Source of the DNA: Isoetes taiwanensis
Lineage: Eukaryota; Streptophyta; Lycopodiopsida; Isoetales; Isoetaceae
DNA length: 64,000 bases
Reading direction: 5' to 3'
Assembly (NCBI GenBank): GCA_021234155.1
Contig: JAJEKV010000050.1
Coordinates: 5,380,195-5,444,194, forward strand
This document shows positions 20,960-33,519 of this stretch, in pieces (position 1 is the stretch's first letter; each line of letters opens with the position of its first letter). The notes under the pieces are model-generated. The model saw only the letters and a list, made by a program, of their open reading frames with translations, was not told where the DNA came from and made no database searches. The position numbers and the translations under genes were made by a program.

Positions 20960-23770
20960 TTATGATATAAACAAGTGGTTCTACTATGAGGGGCTGTACA
21001 AATTCGACGGAAAGCCAATGCAGAGCCATTCAATGAAGATTCTATAAAGATTCACCTAGATTATTTATGGTTCTATCAAGATTCTCCTAGATTCTCAAAA
21101 ATGTTACGAAGATTCCCTTAGACTCTCCAAAGATTTTTTTAGAATCTCCTAGATTCCCAAACATTATCTCAAGATTTTTTTAGATTCTCCTAGATTCCCA
21201 AAGATTATCTCAAGATTCCTCTAGATTCTATGTAGATTCTCTTATACTATCCAAGATTGTATGAAAAATCCTCTAAATTTCCTCATATTTCCCTAGATTT
21301 TGAGAAATTCTCTTGATATTGTCATAGATTCTCTAAGATTCTCTCGAGATTCCTTAAGATTCTACAAAGATTCCCATAGATTCTCCAAAGATTTTATGAA
21401 CATTCCCTTAATTACCCTGGATTCTCAAAGATTCTCTTGATATTCGCCTAGATTCCCAAAGATTATCCCAAGACTCATCTAGATTCCTCAAGATTCTATG
21501 TAAATCTACTGAATTCTCCACGTCTTGATGAAGCTTCTCCTAGATTCCTCTAGTCTATATGAAGATTCTCCTAGATTCTCCAAGATTCCATCATGATTTC
21601 ACTAGATTCTCAACGCTTTTAGAAAGATTCCCTTAGATACCCAAAGATTCTCTCGAGATTCCTCTAGATTCTCTAAGAGTTTATGAAGGTTCCCTTTGAC
21701 TTTACATGATTCCATAGGATTCCTCTAGATTCTTAAAGATTATATGAAGATTTCCCTAGATTCTTCAAGATTCTATCAAGATTCTTGTAGATTATTAAAG
21801 ACTTTATGAATATTCTCTAGATTCCCCAAGATTCTATGTAGATCTCCTAGAATCCTACAGATTCTATGAAGATTCTTCTAGATCCTCTTGGCCTTCCCTT
21901 AGATTCCTTAATATTCTACAAAGATTTCCTTAGATTTCCCATGATTCTATAAAGGTTCTCCTAGAATCCCTAAGATTCTCTTGAGATTCCTCTAGATTCT
22001 CTAAGATCCTATGAAGATCGCCCTAGGTTCTTAAAGATTTTATCAAGATTCCATTAGATTCCCTTACATCTCAAAGATTCTCTCTTGAACCATGTAGATT
22101 CTCTTAGATTTCCCAAGATTCTATAAAGATTCTCCTAGAATACCTAAGATTATCTTGAGATTCCTCTAGATTCTCTAAGATCCTATGAAGATCCCCCTAG
22201 ATTTTCCAAAATTGCACCAAGATTCTCGTAGATACCCCAGATTCTAAAAATTCTATGGAGACTCACTTAGATTTTATTAAGATTCCCTTAGATTTCTCCA
22301 AGATTATATCTAAATTCCCATATATTCTTGAAGAGTTTATGACAATTTCCTTAGATTCTCCTAGATTTCCATAGATTCTCTTAAGATTCCCAAGATTCAC
22401 CGAGATTCTCAAAGATTATCCCATGATCCCTCTAGGTTCTTTAAGATTCTAGAAAGATTCTCCTAGTCTTAGATTCTCTAAGATTTCCAAATTTTTTAGG
22501 AAGATTCCCCTAGATTCCCAAAGATTCTCTTAGACTCTTAATGTTCTACAAAGATTCCCCTAGATTCTTAAGAATCCACAGAGATTTCCCTAGATTTTAT
22601 TAAGATTTCCCAGGATTCTTTAAAACTCCATCTAGATTCCATAGATTCTTAAAGATTTCATGAAGATTCCTTTAGATTCTCCTAGATTCCCAAAGATTCA
22701 TTTGAGACTCCCTAAGATTCTCTAAATATTTTTCTAAATTCCAAAAGAAACCCCAAGTTTCCTCTAGATTCTCCAAGATTCTATCAAGACTCTTCTAGAT
22801 TCTTCTAGATTCTATTAAGATTCCTTTAGGTTAATAAGAAATTTATCAAGATTCCCCAAGATTCCCAAAGAAGCACTTGAGATTCCTATAGATTCTCTTG
22901 AGATTCTTCTAGTTCCCATAGATTCTATGAAGATTCCCCTAGACTCCCCAAGATTCCATCAAGATTCCTCTAGGTTCTTAAAGATTTATCAAGATTCCCT
23001 TAGATTCCCTTACATTCTCAAAGATGCTCTCTTAGGATTCCCATAGATTCTAGGATTCTCATGATATTCATCTGGATTCCCTAAGATCCTATAAAGATTC
23101 TCCTAGATTCCCTCAACTTACTATAGATTCCTTGAATCTCGAAGATTCCAAAAAGATTCTTAGTGTTCGATCATGCTGGCTGCAGCTGCGACAAAATAGT
23201 GCCAAAGCACCACTCATTAGAAAGCTCCCGACGAGAGGAATCCAACGGCATGGGTCCCACACCTTCATCCCACCCCTCTGCTGCAAGCTACGTGCCTTTG
23301 AAGCCGTTTATACAGAAAGAAGCTTCCGATCATAATTAATCATTTCCGATCATTAATTCATTATCTTTTTATTAATGAGAGTGCCACCTCACACCTTTTA
23401 AAAAAAAAATCAATTCAATATTAAAAAGTCAACGGTTAAGATTTATGCTCACCTTTTGATCTGACGGCTAAGATTTGCTACACCAAATACACTTTTTGCC
23501 ACCTTCCTTGCACCTTCCTGAGAAAAATCAAGGGCTAAGATTTCTTTTCCCCTTTTGATCCAACGGTCCCAAGATGTGGTGCATGCCCCCATGCATGCCC
23601 ATGCACACCCCCATTCCGGATCGAGGGCCATAATTGCGCCACCTCTTTTTTTTCAAGGGTGAACGGCCAAGATCGATGTCTGTTATAAAATGTCCACGAT
23701 GCCCCAGCATGTGATATACGTGTATATATATTAATGACAAGTGTTTGTAATATGAGGGACTGCATAAAGC
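20960..23770 (+). repeat. Composite GATTC/CATGC repeat, copy C (longest array)
   Basis: Begins after a typical family tail (ACAAGTGGTTCTACTATGAG at about 20970). The GATTC array extends from about 21020 to 23130, over 2 kb, twice the length seen in other copies. The conserved block follows at 23130-23770 with CATGC palindromes at 23581-23607 and the AT tail at 23710-23765. Confidence 0.85.
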
Positions 23771-25150
23771 TCAAAGATCCTATGAAGATTCTCCTAGATT
23801 CTATGAAGATTCTCTTAGATTCTCTAAAATTCCATCAAGATTCTCAAAACTTTTAGGAAGATTCCCCTAGATTCCCAAAGATTCTCTTGAGATTCTCCTA
23901 GATTCCCAAAGGTTTTCTTAGATTCTTAATGCTCCATAAAGATTTCCCTAGATTCCAAAAGAATACCCCAAGATTCCTCTATATTCTCCAAGATTCTATC
24001 AAGATTCTCCTAGATTCTCTGAGATTCCATTAAGATTCCCATATTTTATGAAGATTCCTTTAGATTCTCCTAGATTCCCAAAGATTCATTTGAGACTCCC
24101 TAAGATTCTCTAAAGATTCGCCTAGATTTTAAAAGAATACCCCAAGATTCCTCTAGATTCTCTAAGATTCCATTAATATTCCTCTAGGTTTTTAAAGATT
24201 TTATCAAGATTCCCCTAGATTCCCAAAGAAGTGCTTGAGATTCCTATAGATTCTCTTGCGATTCCTCTAGTTCCAATAGATTCTACGAAGATTCCCCTAG
24301 ACTCCGCAAGATTACATCAATTTTCCTCTAGGTTCTTAAAGATTTTATCAAGATTCCATTAGATTCCCTTACATTCTCAAAGATGCTCTCTTGAGATTAT
24401 CATAGATTCTCTAAGATTCTCATGATATTCCTCTGGACTCCCTAAGATCCTATAAATATTATACTAAGATTCCCTCAACTTGCCATAGATTCCTTGAAAA
24501 TCGCACATTCCAAAAAAATTCTCAGTGTTCGATCATGTTGGCTCCAACTGCAACAAAATAGTGTCAAAGCACCACTCATTGGAAAGCTCTCGACGAGAGG
24601 AATCCAAGGCGTGAGTCCCACCTTCATCCGACCCCTCTACCGCAAGCTACATGCTTTTGAAAGCGATTAAACAAAAAGAAGCTAATAAATGCTTTGCCAC
24701 CTCATTACTTCTTTTTATTAATGAGGGTGCCACCTCGCCTCCTTTAAAAAAAAAACTAATTTAATATTAAAGAGTTAATGGCTAGGATTTATGCTCACCT
24801 TTTGATCCAATGGTTAAGATCTGCTACACCAAATTCACTTTTTGGCATCTTCCTTGCACCTTCCCCATAAAAATCAACGGCTAGGATTTCGCCTTCCCCT
24901 TTGATCCAATCGGTTCACAGATGGGGTGTATGCCCCCATGTATGACTCATGAATGCCCCCATCAAAATCCAAGGGCTTAAGCTACGCCACTTCACCAACT
25001 TTTTATCCAAGGGCCAAGATCAAAAATTTATATCCGATATGCCATTTTGAAACTACCCCCATGAGTTTCTATATACATATTAAGATAAGACAAGTGGTTC
25101 TACTATGAGGGACTGCACAAATTCGACCGGAAGCCAATGCAAAGTCATTT
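23771..25150 (+). repeat. Composite GATTC/CATGC repeat, copy D
   Basis: Array 23771-24480, then block 24490-25080 with all family landmarks, ending in ACAAGTGGTTCTACTATGAG at about 25089. It sits head to tail with copies C and E. Confidence 0.85.
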
Positions 25151-25154
25151 AACG

Positions 25155-27784
25155 AAGATTCTATAAGCATTCCCCTAGATTCTTTACGATTCTATGAAGA
25201 TTCCCCTAGATTCTCAAATATTTTATGAAGATTCCCTTAGATCTCCTATGTTCACAAAGATTCTTTTTAGATTCTCCTAGATTTCCAAACATTATGCCAA
25301 GATTCCTTAAGATTCTATGTAGATTCTCCTAGATTCTTCAAGATTTTATGAAGATTCCTCTAAATTTCCTTATATTTCCCTAGATTCAGAGTTCTCTTGA
25401 TATTCTCATAGATTCCCCAAGATTCTCCAAGATTCCCTCTAGATTCCCCAAGATTTTATTTAGTTCTATTGAATTCTCCAAGATTTGATGAAGATTCTCC
25501 TAGATTCCTTTACATTATAGGAAAATTCTCCAAGATTCTATCATGATTTCACTAGATTCTCAAAGCTTTTAGAAAGATTCCCTTAGATTTCCAAAGATTC
25601 TCTTAAGATTCCTCTAGATTCTCTAAGATCCTATAAAGATTCCCTTAGACTTTACATGATTCCATCAAGATTCCTCTAGATTCTTGAAGATCCTATGAAG
25701 ATTCCCTTTGATTCCCAAAGATTCTCTTGAGAGTCCCATAGATTCTATAAAGATTCCTCTAGATTCTCCAAGATTGCATCAAGATTCCTCTAGATTCTCT
25801 ACGTATTTATGAAGATTCTTTTAGATTCCCTCAAATTCCTATGGATTCCCTTTAGATTCTCTAAGACTCTCTTGGAATTCCTCTAGATTCTCTAAGATCT
25901 CTGACGATTCCCCAGATTCCTATAAATTACCATGAATTTCGTAAATTTCTAAGATTCCAAAAAGATTCTTAGTGTTCAATCACATTGGCTGCAACTGCGG
26001 CGAAATAACGCCAAAAAACCACTCATTGGAAAGCTCTCGACGAGAGGAATCCAATGACATGGGTCCCACCTTCATCCGACCCCTCTACCGCAAGCTACGT
26101 GCCTTTGAAGATGATTGAACAAAAGGAAGCTTCCTAGAAAGTCTACTCATAAATATTTTGCCACCTCATTACCTTTTTATTAATGAGGGTGCCACCAGCA
26201 GCATTTGGATGCCCTCAGTGGGTTCTGTGGGGCAACGGGAATGACAGTGAACTTGCACAAAACTAAGCTTCTCGCGATCCTGTCCTCGCAACACCCTATC
26301 CCGGAGTTATATTACAGGGGACAGGAAGTGGAGATGGTGCGGAGCTTCAAGTATCTGGGAATTGATTTCACTACTAACATGCTGTGGGATGAGTGTGTGG
26401 AGAGGAGAGCCAGTCTTGTTTGGAAGGCTTTTATATGCGGTGCAAAGCGCGTGTTTGCGGATAGATCTCGCGGATTTGGGCGAGGAGAGCACACTGTTTA
26501 GAAACTTTGGTCGGTTGGGGTCTTTGCTATATGGGGTGGAGGTTTGGGGCCCGCCAGTTAGCAAAAATACATGGGATAGGTTGGAAAGGGTGCGTAAAGC
26601 TTTCTTGACATATAGCTTGGGAGTGAAGGACAACCGCATGCCGTATCGATTTTGTTGTATGAGGCGGGGGTTTCTTTATACATTATGCTTGCGCAGCATC
26701 TTACTTGCTTCCATAAGGTGGATGGGATGGATGAGCATCGCTTGCCCCCACAGTTGTGTTGTTAGCGGAGGGCCCCCAGTGAAGAAGAGGGTATGGGCAC
26801 GAGCTTTGTAAGGGATGGTTTAGGAGGTGGTCTATGGATTACCAACGGATGGTGGCCTTTGGTAGATTCCGATGCGCGGAATGGGCAATTGGATGCGGGC
26901 TGTCGCCGCCACCCCCGTGGGATGCCTCTACTCTTGCAAAGCCCAAGGCAGAGCACTATCACTTCAGATTAATCCCGGCCTTGAGCATGGACCCCATCGG
27001 TGCTTGAAAGCACACATCTCGGTGAAGAAAGCGGAGAGCTATTCTTTGCCATAAGGACGGGTTCCCATTACCTCTAATTGAAACAGTCATTTGGGGTTGA
27101 ATGGCGGCACGGGATCCCCTGGGGAGGAAAGGATATGTCGGTGTTGTGAGATGCACGTGATAGAGGATGAGCACCATGCCCTCCGGTGATGCCCAAAGAT
27201 ATGCCCATGTCCGCGCAAATTGCACTGCGATCTTAGATGCTCGACACACCGCTACATCGTTACTTGCATCACCTATGGTAGCGGCGGGCTTGGGAGCTTA
27301 CATCCTGCGGCCATTTCCGGTCGTCGGACTTGCTCTTACGGGGCATGGTATTTGAGAGCCTCTTGCTAGGGTTTTTCCTCCCAAGTGGGGTTTTTTCATC
27401 CCATTAGTAGGGTTCTCTTGTCTGATTACATTGTTTGTTTTTGGTGTTGGGGTTTTTGGCTTTTTTGCCTGTTCTCTGCATGTACCGTCTCATAGGCCTT
27501 TGGCCTCCGTGGACGTTAAAATAAACTTCCTTCCTTCCTTCCTTCCTCCTTTAAATAAAAAAAAATCAATTTAATATTAAAAAGTTAATGGCTAGGGTTT
27601 ATGCTCACCTTTTGATCTAATGGCTAAGATCTGCTACACCAAATCTACTTTAAGAGACCTTCCTTGCACCTTCCTTACAAAAAATCAATGGCTAGGATTT
27701 ATCCTTCCCTTTTGATCCAACGGTCCAGGGATGTGGTGCATGCCCCCATGCAAGACCCATGCATGCCTCCATGCATGCCCATAG
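25155..27784 (+). repeat. Composite repeat, copy E (duplicate of F, interrupted by LINE)
   Basis: Almost base-for-base the same as 27785-29150 once the LINE at 26197-27545 is removed. Compared with F it lacks about 85 bp at position 25716, between two GATTCCCTT words, consistent with slippage or unequal exchange. It stops abruptly at 27784 inside the CATGC palindrome block, where F begins. Confidence 0.88.
26197..27545 (+). mobile_element. 5'-truncated LINE retrotransposon inserted in copy E
   Basis: The inserted 1.35 kb starts inside the reverse transcriptase. Residues read FCGATGMTVNLHKTKLL and FKYLGIDF, the thumb-side region after the catalytic motif. A frame change follows to GSLLYGVEVWGPPVSKNTW, also typical of plant and other LINE proteins. 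Near 27140 a cysteine-rich end reads RCCEMHVIEDEHHALR, the CCHC-like motif near the C terminus. Frameshifts and stops make it dead. The 3' end has a small stem, CATAGGCCTTTGGCCTCCGT, then GGACGTTAAAATAAA and a TTCC repeat tail. The left flank ends GGTGCCACC and the right resumes CTCCTTTAAAT; against the intact copy F about 3 bp are missing and there is no clear target duplication. Confidence 0.85.
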
Positions 27785-29310
27785 ATTCTATAAGCATTCC
27801 CCTAGATTCTTTACGATTCTATGAAGATTCCCCTAGATTCTCAAATATTTTATGAAGATTCCCTTAGATCTCCTATGTTCACAAAGATTCTTTTTAGATT
27901 CTCCTAGATTTCCAAAGATTATGCCAAGATTCCTTAAGATTCTATGTAGATTCTCCTAGATTCTTCAAGATTTTATGAAGATTCCTCTAAATTTCCTTAT
28001 ATTTCCCTAGATTCAGAGAAGTTCTCTTGATATTCTCATAGATTCCCCAAGATTCTTCAAGATTCCCTCTAGATTTCCCAAGATTTTATTTAGTTCTATT
28101 GAATTCTCCAAGATTTGATGAAGATTCTCCTAGATTCCTTTAGATTATAGGAAAATTCTCCATGATTCTCCAAGATTCTATCATGATTTCACTAGATTCT
28201 CAAAGCTTTTAGAAAGATTCCCTCAGATTTCCAAAGATTCTCTTAAGATTCCTCTAGATTCTCTAAGATCCTATGAAGATTCCCTTAGACTTTACATGAT
28301 TCCATCAAGATTCCTCTAGATTCTTGAAGATCCTATGAAGATTCCCTTAGATTTCCTTAATTTCTCAAAGATTCTCTCGTGACTCCTATAGATTCCCTTT
28401 GAATTTCCAAAGATTCTCTTGAGATTCCCTTTGATTCCCAAAGATTCTCTTGAGAGTCCCATAGATTCTATAAAGATTCCTCTAGATTCTTCAAGATTGC
28501 ATCAAGATTCCTCTAGATTCTCTACGTATTTATGAAGATTCTTTTAGATTCCCTCAAATTCCTATGGATTCCCTTTAGATTCTCTAAGACTCTCTTGGAA
28601 TTCCTCTAGATTCTCTAAGATCTCTGACGTCCCCAGATTCCTATAAATTACCATGAATTTCGTAAAATTCTAAGATTCCAAAAAGATTCTTAGTGTTCAA
28701 TCACATTGGTTGCAACTGCGGCGAAATAACGCAAAAAAACCACTCATTGGAAAGCTCTCGACGAGAGGAATCCAATGACATGGGTCCCACCTTCATCCGA
28801 CCTCTACCGCAAGCTACGTGCCTTTGAAAATGATTGAACAAAAGGAAGCTTCCTAGAAAGTCTACTCATAAATATTTTGCCACCTCATTACCTTTTTATT
28901 AATGAGGGGTGCCACCTCACCTCCTTTAAATAAAAAAAATCAATTTAATATTAAAAAGTTAATGGCTAGGATTTATGCTCACCTTTTGATCTAACGGCTA
29001 AGATCTGCTACACCAAATCTACTTTAAGGGACCTTGCACCTTCCTTACAAAAAATCAATGGCTAGGATTTATCCTTCCCTTTTGATCCAACGGTCCAGGG
29101 ATGTGGTGCATGCCCCCATGCATGACCCATGCATGCCTCCATGCATGCCCATAAGGAATGGATGGCCCTGATGCTGCCACCTCACTGGCCCCACCTTAAA
29201 CGGACGGCATCCGGGCATGTACGAATCAAACACATTATATACGAAAGTTTCATGATATACCTTTATATATATAACAGACAAGTATTTGTAATATGACGGA
29301 GTGTACCAAG
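27785..29310 (+). repeat. Composite GATTC/CATGC repeat, copy F
   Basis: Uninterrupted sister of copy E: array to about 28640, block 28640-29160, CATGC palindromes 29106-29150, AT tail 29215-29300. It retains the stretch missing from E at 28346-28430, so it is the better reference copy of the family. Confidence 0.88.
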
Positions 29311-29926
29311 TCGACTGGTCATTCGTTGTCGAAATTTCTTTATGAGGAATTTACAATGAAGATCTTAGCAAAGGGTTTTATTTTTTATTTATCTATATTA
29401 ATTGTTTATGATGGTTTGATACTCTGGTTATGTTCTTTGCTCTTGATGTTCATGATGTTTTCTTTATTGTCATAGTCTAGCGTTGCACCATAGGTTCTTG
29501 TGTCTTTGAATTGTTATGTTTGCTATCCAAGATTCCAGAGTATTTCCATGCATGCAGAGGCAGCCAGGGATCCCCACTTAGTCACGAGGACTAACCCCAG
29601 TGAGTGCATGTGCAGTGAAAGAGCAAGGCGATGGCACCAGCGCTGTTGTGGCTCATGGATGGGCAAGAAGCTTCTAGGATTGAGTTGCTAACATGGATGC
29701 TGTAACCATTGAGAATATGGATTCTTTGGATGTTAATGTTATTTGATTATATTGAGATATCAAGTATTTGCTCATTGAGTTTTTAGTGTGCAATTTAGCT
29801 GTGCAAGAGGAAGATTCAATTCTTCACCATATTCAATTGTTTGTCATACCAACCTAGAATTAGCGTAGTATTGACAAGATCCCGAGTTGCCTAGAGGGTC
29901 AACTCGGCGAGGCTAAATCACCAGTT
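29311..29926 (+). other. Spacer or possible LTR remnant before a primer-binding site
   Basis: No coding sequence recognised. Its right end (GGCTAAATCACCA just before 29924) has the position of a 5' LTR terminus, because a tRNA-Met-type primer-binding site follows. No match to the LTR start at 30063 was found within it, so the 5' LTR is absent, truncated or too diverged. Confidence 0.3.
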
Positions 29927-30340
29927 TGGTATCAGAGCAGGTCTCGAGTTCGAGTCTCCATGGGTGCCTATATGCATGGGTAATTTGCAAAGACTTGGTA
30001 ATCATTGTGACATGGTATAGCCTCGGATGCTCGAGGACGAGCATAGTTCTAGTGGGAGAGACTGTAACGGGCCCATGGTAGACCGCTCGAGTATTCGAAC
30101 CTTGAATGTGCCTGTGGGGCGTTTCCGAGACACCGGCATAAATGAGTAGAAGCGACTACTCATAAAAGTCTAGACGGTTTTGCCCAGTTGGCTAAGGGCA
30201 TGCCGGTTAGGAACGTTACAGTTGATCCTATTGGGTAAAGACAAATAGAAAAGCAGGGTTTTTTGCCACCCCTTTAATGTAGACGGCATATCCTCCTATA
30301 TATGAGTGCATTCCTCTTGCTAAATTTGACTTAAACTCGA
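29927..30340 (+). mobile_element. Ty3-like LTR retrotransposon remnant (PBS, PPT, 3' LTR start)
   Basis: TGGTATCAGAGC at 29927-29938 is the standard plant primer-binding site complementary to initiator tRNA-Met. Only about 110 bp later comes a sequence typical of the 3' end of Ty3 elements: CTCGAGGACGAGC, then the polypurine-rich AGTGGGAGAGAC at 30051-30062, then TGTAACGGGCCC at 30063, a common LTR start. The whole gag-pol interior is missing, either by internal deletion or because this is a non-autonomous miniature form. The 3' LTR extends to an unknown point, perhaps near 30340. Confidence 0.65.
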
Positions 30341-30401
30341 GTTGTTCACCACGAAATCCAACCAATACTATAATCTAAAGCGTTGCGGGGTCCCACGCAA
30401 A

Positions 30402-30446
30402 AGTTCCCCAAGGGGGAAAGCTCCCCAAGGGGGAAAGTTCCCTGAT
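30402..30446. repeat. Short tandem of GTTCCCCAAGGGGGAAAG
   Basis: Two and a half copies of an 18-19 bp partly palindromic unit (TTCCCCAAGGGGGAA). A similar GGGG/CCCC palindromic tandem is at 52753-52812. Confidence 0.7.
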
Positions 30447-30839
30447 TTTGCCAGATGATAACAGCTTTTAACAAAATTAGATAAGTACTAAAATGTTGGA
30501 AGCAGAAATGCATAAATATCATATCGATGTGTAAGGCAATTGTAAAAAAATAGCTACCATCTGAAGGATATCTTAAGCTTGTGATCATCCAACTATAAGT
30601 GTAGTGGAACTGAAAGGGAGTGTCAGCTTTGCAGAGATATGTAGATTTCCAAGTTCATGGTAGACATGCAATGGACTCAAAACTCAATAAGCATACCTAT
30701 CGATGTGATAAAGAAATTTTTAATAGATCGCTAAAATTCCAAAGAATAGATCCTATTATTGATATGAGGGGTAGGGAGTAGTTCCATAATAGTCAATAGG
30801 CCTTTCTATGTCACAGGTTGCCATCTGTGTGGCACTATA

Positions 30840-31215
30840 TCAAAGAGTATTAGTAAGATGACTGGACTATCAAGTTTGGATCTTAGTAACAACAAATTGT
30901 ATGGCAGGATTCCCATAGGGTTTCAAAACCTTGTTCAACTTACATATTTGCACCTTTGTGAGGCGGACTTAAGTTTTCTCAATGTCTCCAATAATCATTT
31001 AAGTGATTCATTTCAAGAAATTTTTCATCAGAGACGTTTGTGTTGAAAATGACGAGCTATGTGGTGATGTGCTCTATCTCCATTGCAAAGGGCAAGATCT
31101 ACATCTATAACTGTCATTGTTGTTGGAAACACAGTTGTGCTCTTCAGTTTAATCTTTGTTCCTTTAAGATGCCATTTTCTCAAAAAATGGCATGTCCAAG
31201 ATAACAGAGAAAACC
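30840..31215 (+). pseudogene. LRR receptor-like kinase relic (last repeats and membrane segment)
   Basis: Reads LSSLDLSNNKLYGRIPIGFQ, then LSFLNVSNNHLSDSF, typical plant leucine-rich repeats, then ELCGDVLYLHC, the conserved cap after the last repeat. A frame change follows at about 31045, then TVIVVGNTVVLFSLIFVPLR, a membrane-spanning helix with a basic stop-transfer sequence. The kinase domain does not follow, and stops occur. It is the ectodomain end of a receptor kinase or receptor-like protein in a truncated pseudogene. Confidence 0.75.
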
Positions 31216-31370
31216 AAGTTGTCTGAACCTGAAATCAACATTTATTCTTATCAATGAGCAGAATGAGACAACCACTAAGCATAAACGTGCCCATACGTGG
31301 CAATATAGATTAACATGGCAAGTCAAAACTGAGAAGATACATAAATAATCTCCAGAAGACTGACTCCCAT

Positions 31371-31628
31371 GCCAAATTATTGTTCCCCAATCAAATTAAT
31401 AGCTTCTATTATGTGCATCCCATTTTTTACGCTTGTTTGTCAACAAATTTTGCATGTCGTCAAGTCAAACATCTTGATATCTCCATTGAAATAACCTATG
31501 CCAAATAATTGTTCCCCAATCAAATTAATAGCTTCTATTATGTGTATCCCATTTTTTACGCTTGTTTGCCAACGAATTTTGCATGTCTTCAAGTCAAACA
31601 TCTTGATATCTCCATTGAAATAACCTGT
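31371..31628 (+). repeat. 129-bp tandem duplication
   Basis: The segment starting GCCAAATTATTGTTCCCCAA at 31371 repeats at 31500 with few differences. Non-coding. Confidence 0.85.
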
Positions 31629-33519
31629 AAGTCGACATGTTTAGTTCCAAGCAGAGAAAGCAGAATAACTTACTGTATATTCATAATTTTGTTCTGTGCT
31701 CACTGGCAACCACACTTTGCTCTTCACCATTAAACGAGTTCCCTGCTTGTCATATGGGATTAAGATGACACTGACATATCTCGACCTAAAATGTACTTAC
31801 CGTATAAAACATTGTGAACAACTTGCCAATGCCTGCTAACCTAGCTTCAAACTCTATTTTAATGTGCTACAATTATTGGAACCTCAAAAACATGAAAAGG
31901 GTCATTTTATTACCTAGTTTATTAGACCTTACCTTACCAAATGCAACTGCCCGGCAATCTCATGCATTTTTTGCTTGTTTGGGATCAAAACACGCAAGAT
32001 AATGCGCCAGAAAACAAAGCTTCTTAGCAACTTTAAACATTTGTTCTCAAAACCACTTCTCCACCTGAATGCCAAATCTTCCACCAAAACTTGACCTTCT
32101 TGCCGCTAGCTCATATTTTTCAAGTTTAGTGATGGAAAATCCCCGGGCTTCTGCGGATATTGGAGAAATGGGGATGCTCAGGCTTCTTTCCACTAAAAAT
32201 ACTGTAAATCCTTCCGGCAGGAAAGAGAGCGGTGCAATGACTTTATTGCAGTCTTCAAGGTTTTAGCAATACTGTGCCTTGACATGCCTTTAGTCCGCTT
32301 TCGTGGTTTCTTTGGAACTCTGAATGTAAAATAAACTAGAAACTGCCGAAAGGCTCTAGCCGTTCCAATTATTATGTACAAAACTATAAGTCAAAATCAA
32401 TAGGCAAGCTCTTCGGATAATCTATTGTTTAAATTTGGTTTTTCTGGTTTGGAGAAAAACATTTTTGGATTTTTTCTTAGCTGATTTCCCTAAGGTTTTG
32501 GGGTTATTAGCAGCCGGAAAAAGTTTTTGACAATCCAAAAATCGGGCATTTTTATTTCCTTTGTATGATTTGGGGTTTGCATGGTTTTAGGGGATAGAAT
32601 TTCTAAACGGGCTGGAGCGGCGACGCCAGGTTTGTGGCTTGATGAAAACATGTTGGCATGCATCAGTGTATATAGGGAGGTCTTGAGGACTTCCAAATCG
32701 ATCTGTCAGAGGGGGAGAGAGAGAGTTTGTGATACAATTATTGCTTACTTCTCATGGATATCCGGGCGCATGGATTTGGAGATTGATCTAATTTATGACT
32801 TGGCTGTATGGACTTGGTTTATCAACGGATGATGGCCTCGCCGTGATTCTTTCGCACGATCCGGGTTGGGTTCTTTTTCGTGAAGGTTTTCATTTGATTC
32901 GATTTGGTCTCTACATCATGGACTCATGTTTAAATCGGTATGTTGCCTCCAAAATTGCCTCTTTGCACTGTGGAACGCTTTTACTTTAAGGTTAGAAGTA
33001 ATCCTATGGGACACAGTCTATGCATTTGTCAAATTTGCATGCATCGTGTTCTTGACCACCAGAACAGTTTTAGGTAAACAAAGTCAATTTTTTATTTACA
33101 ATATGGAAATCTGCCCTGATGAAAGCCACCAATCCAAGGCTCTATTTCTAAGGTCTCATCTTAATATTTGAATGTAAATTGCCCTGGCCAAATCATCCTT
33201 AATCTATCCAACACCGTGTTATAGATTGCATTACGACCAACAAACAAGGATGACATGTCAAGAACTAGATAACAGGAATTGGTTGCAAGATGGACGCATA
33301 TTCAAGATGGACACTATTTTGAAGTTTCAATGTCAGCGTGTTGTGCTTAAAAATAGTTAATTGGGGAGTTTGGGACTAGATTTCTGCAACAATTCGTAAA
33401 TGGGCCATGAAATGCAAGGATATTGATTATTTTAGGCAATATTTCTTGCCATATCACTAAATATAATTTTACAAGGCAAGTACAACTACCATGTCTCTCT
33501 CATGAAATACTATCGTTGC
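31629..33519. other. Spacer with faint minus-strand coding traces
   Basis: No gene supported. On the minus strand between about 32290 and 31900, short frames such as FKVAKKLCFLAHYLACFDP look protein-like but are split by stops and match nothing I know. The interval 32450-33180 is AT-rich with scattered open frames and no splice logic. Confidence 0.3.

Noticed and set aside
21020-23130. AGATTC array as a telomeric or centromeric satellite
   Set aside because: The words are degenerate, the period is loose, and the arrays alternate with a non-satellite block; no TTTAGGG-like telomere motif.
29927-29965. tRNA gene from the GAGTTCGAGTCTCC words
   Set aside because: There is no cloverleaf; the context is a retrotransposon primer-binding site.
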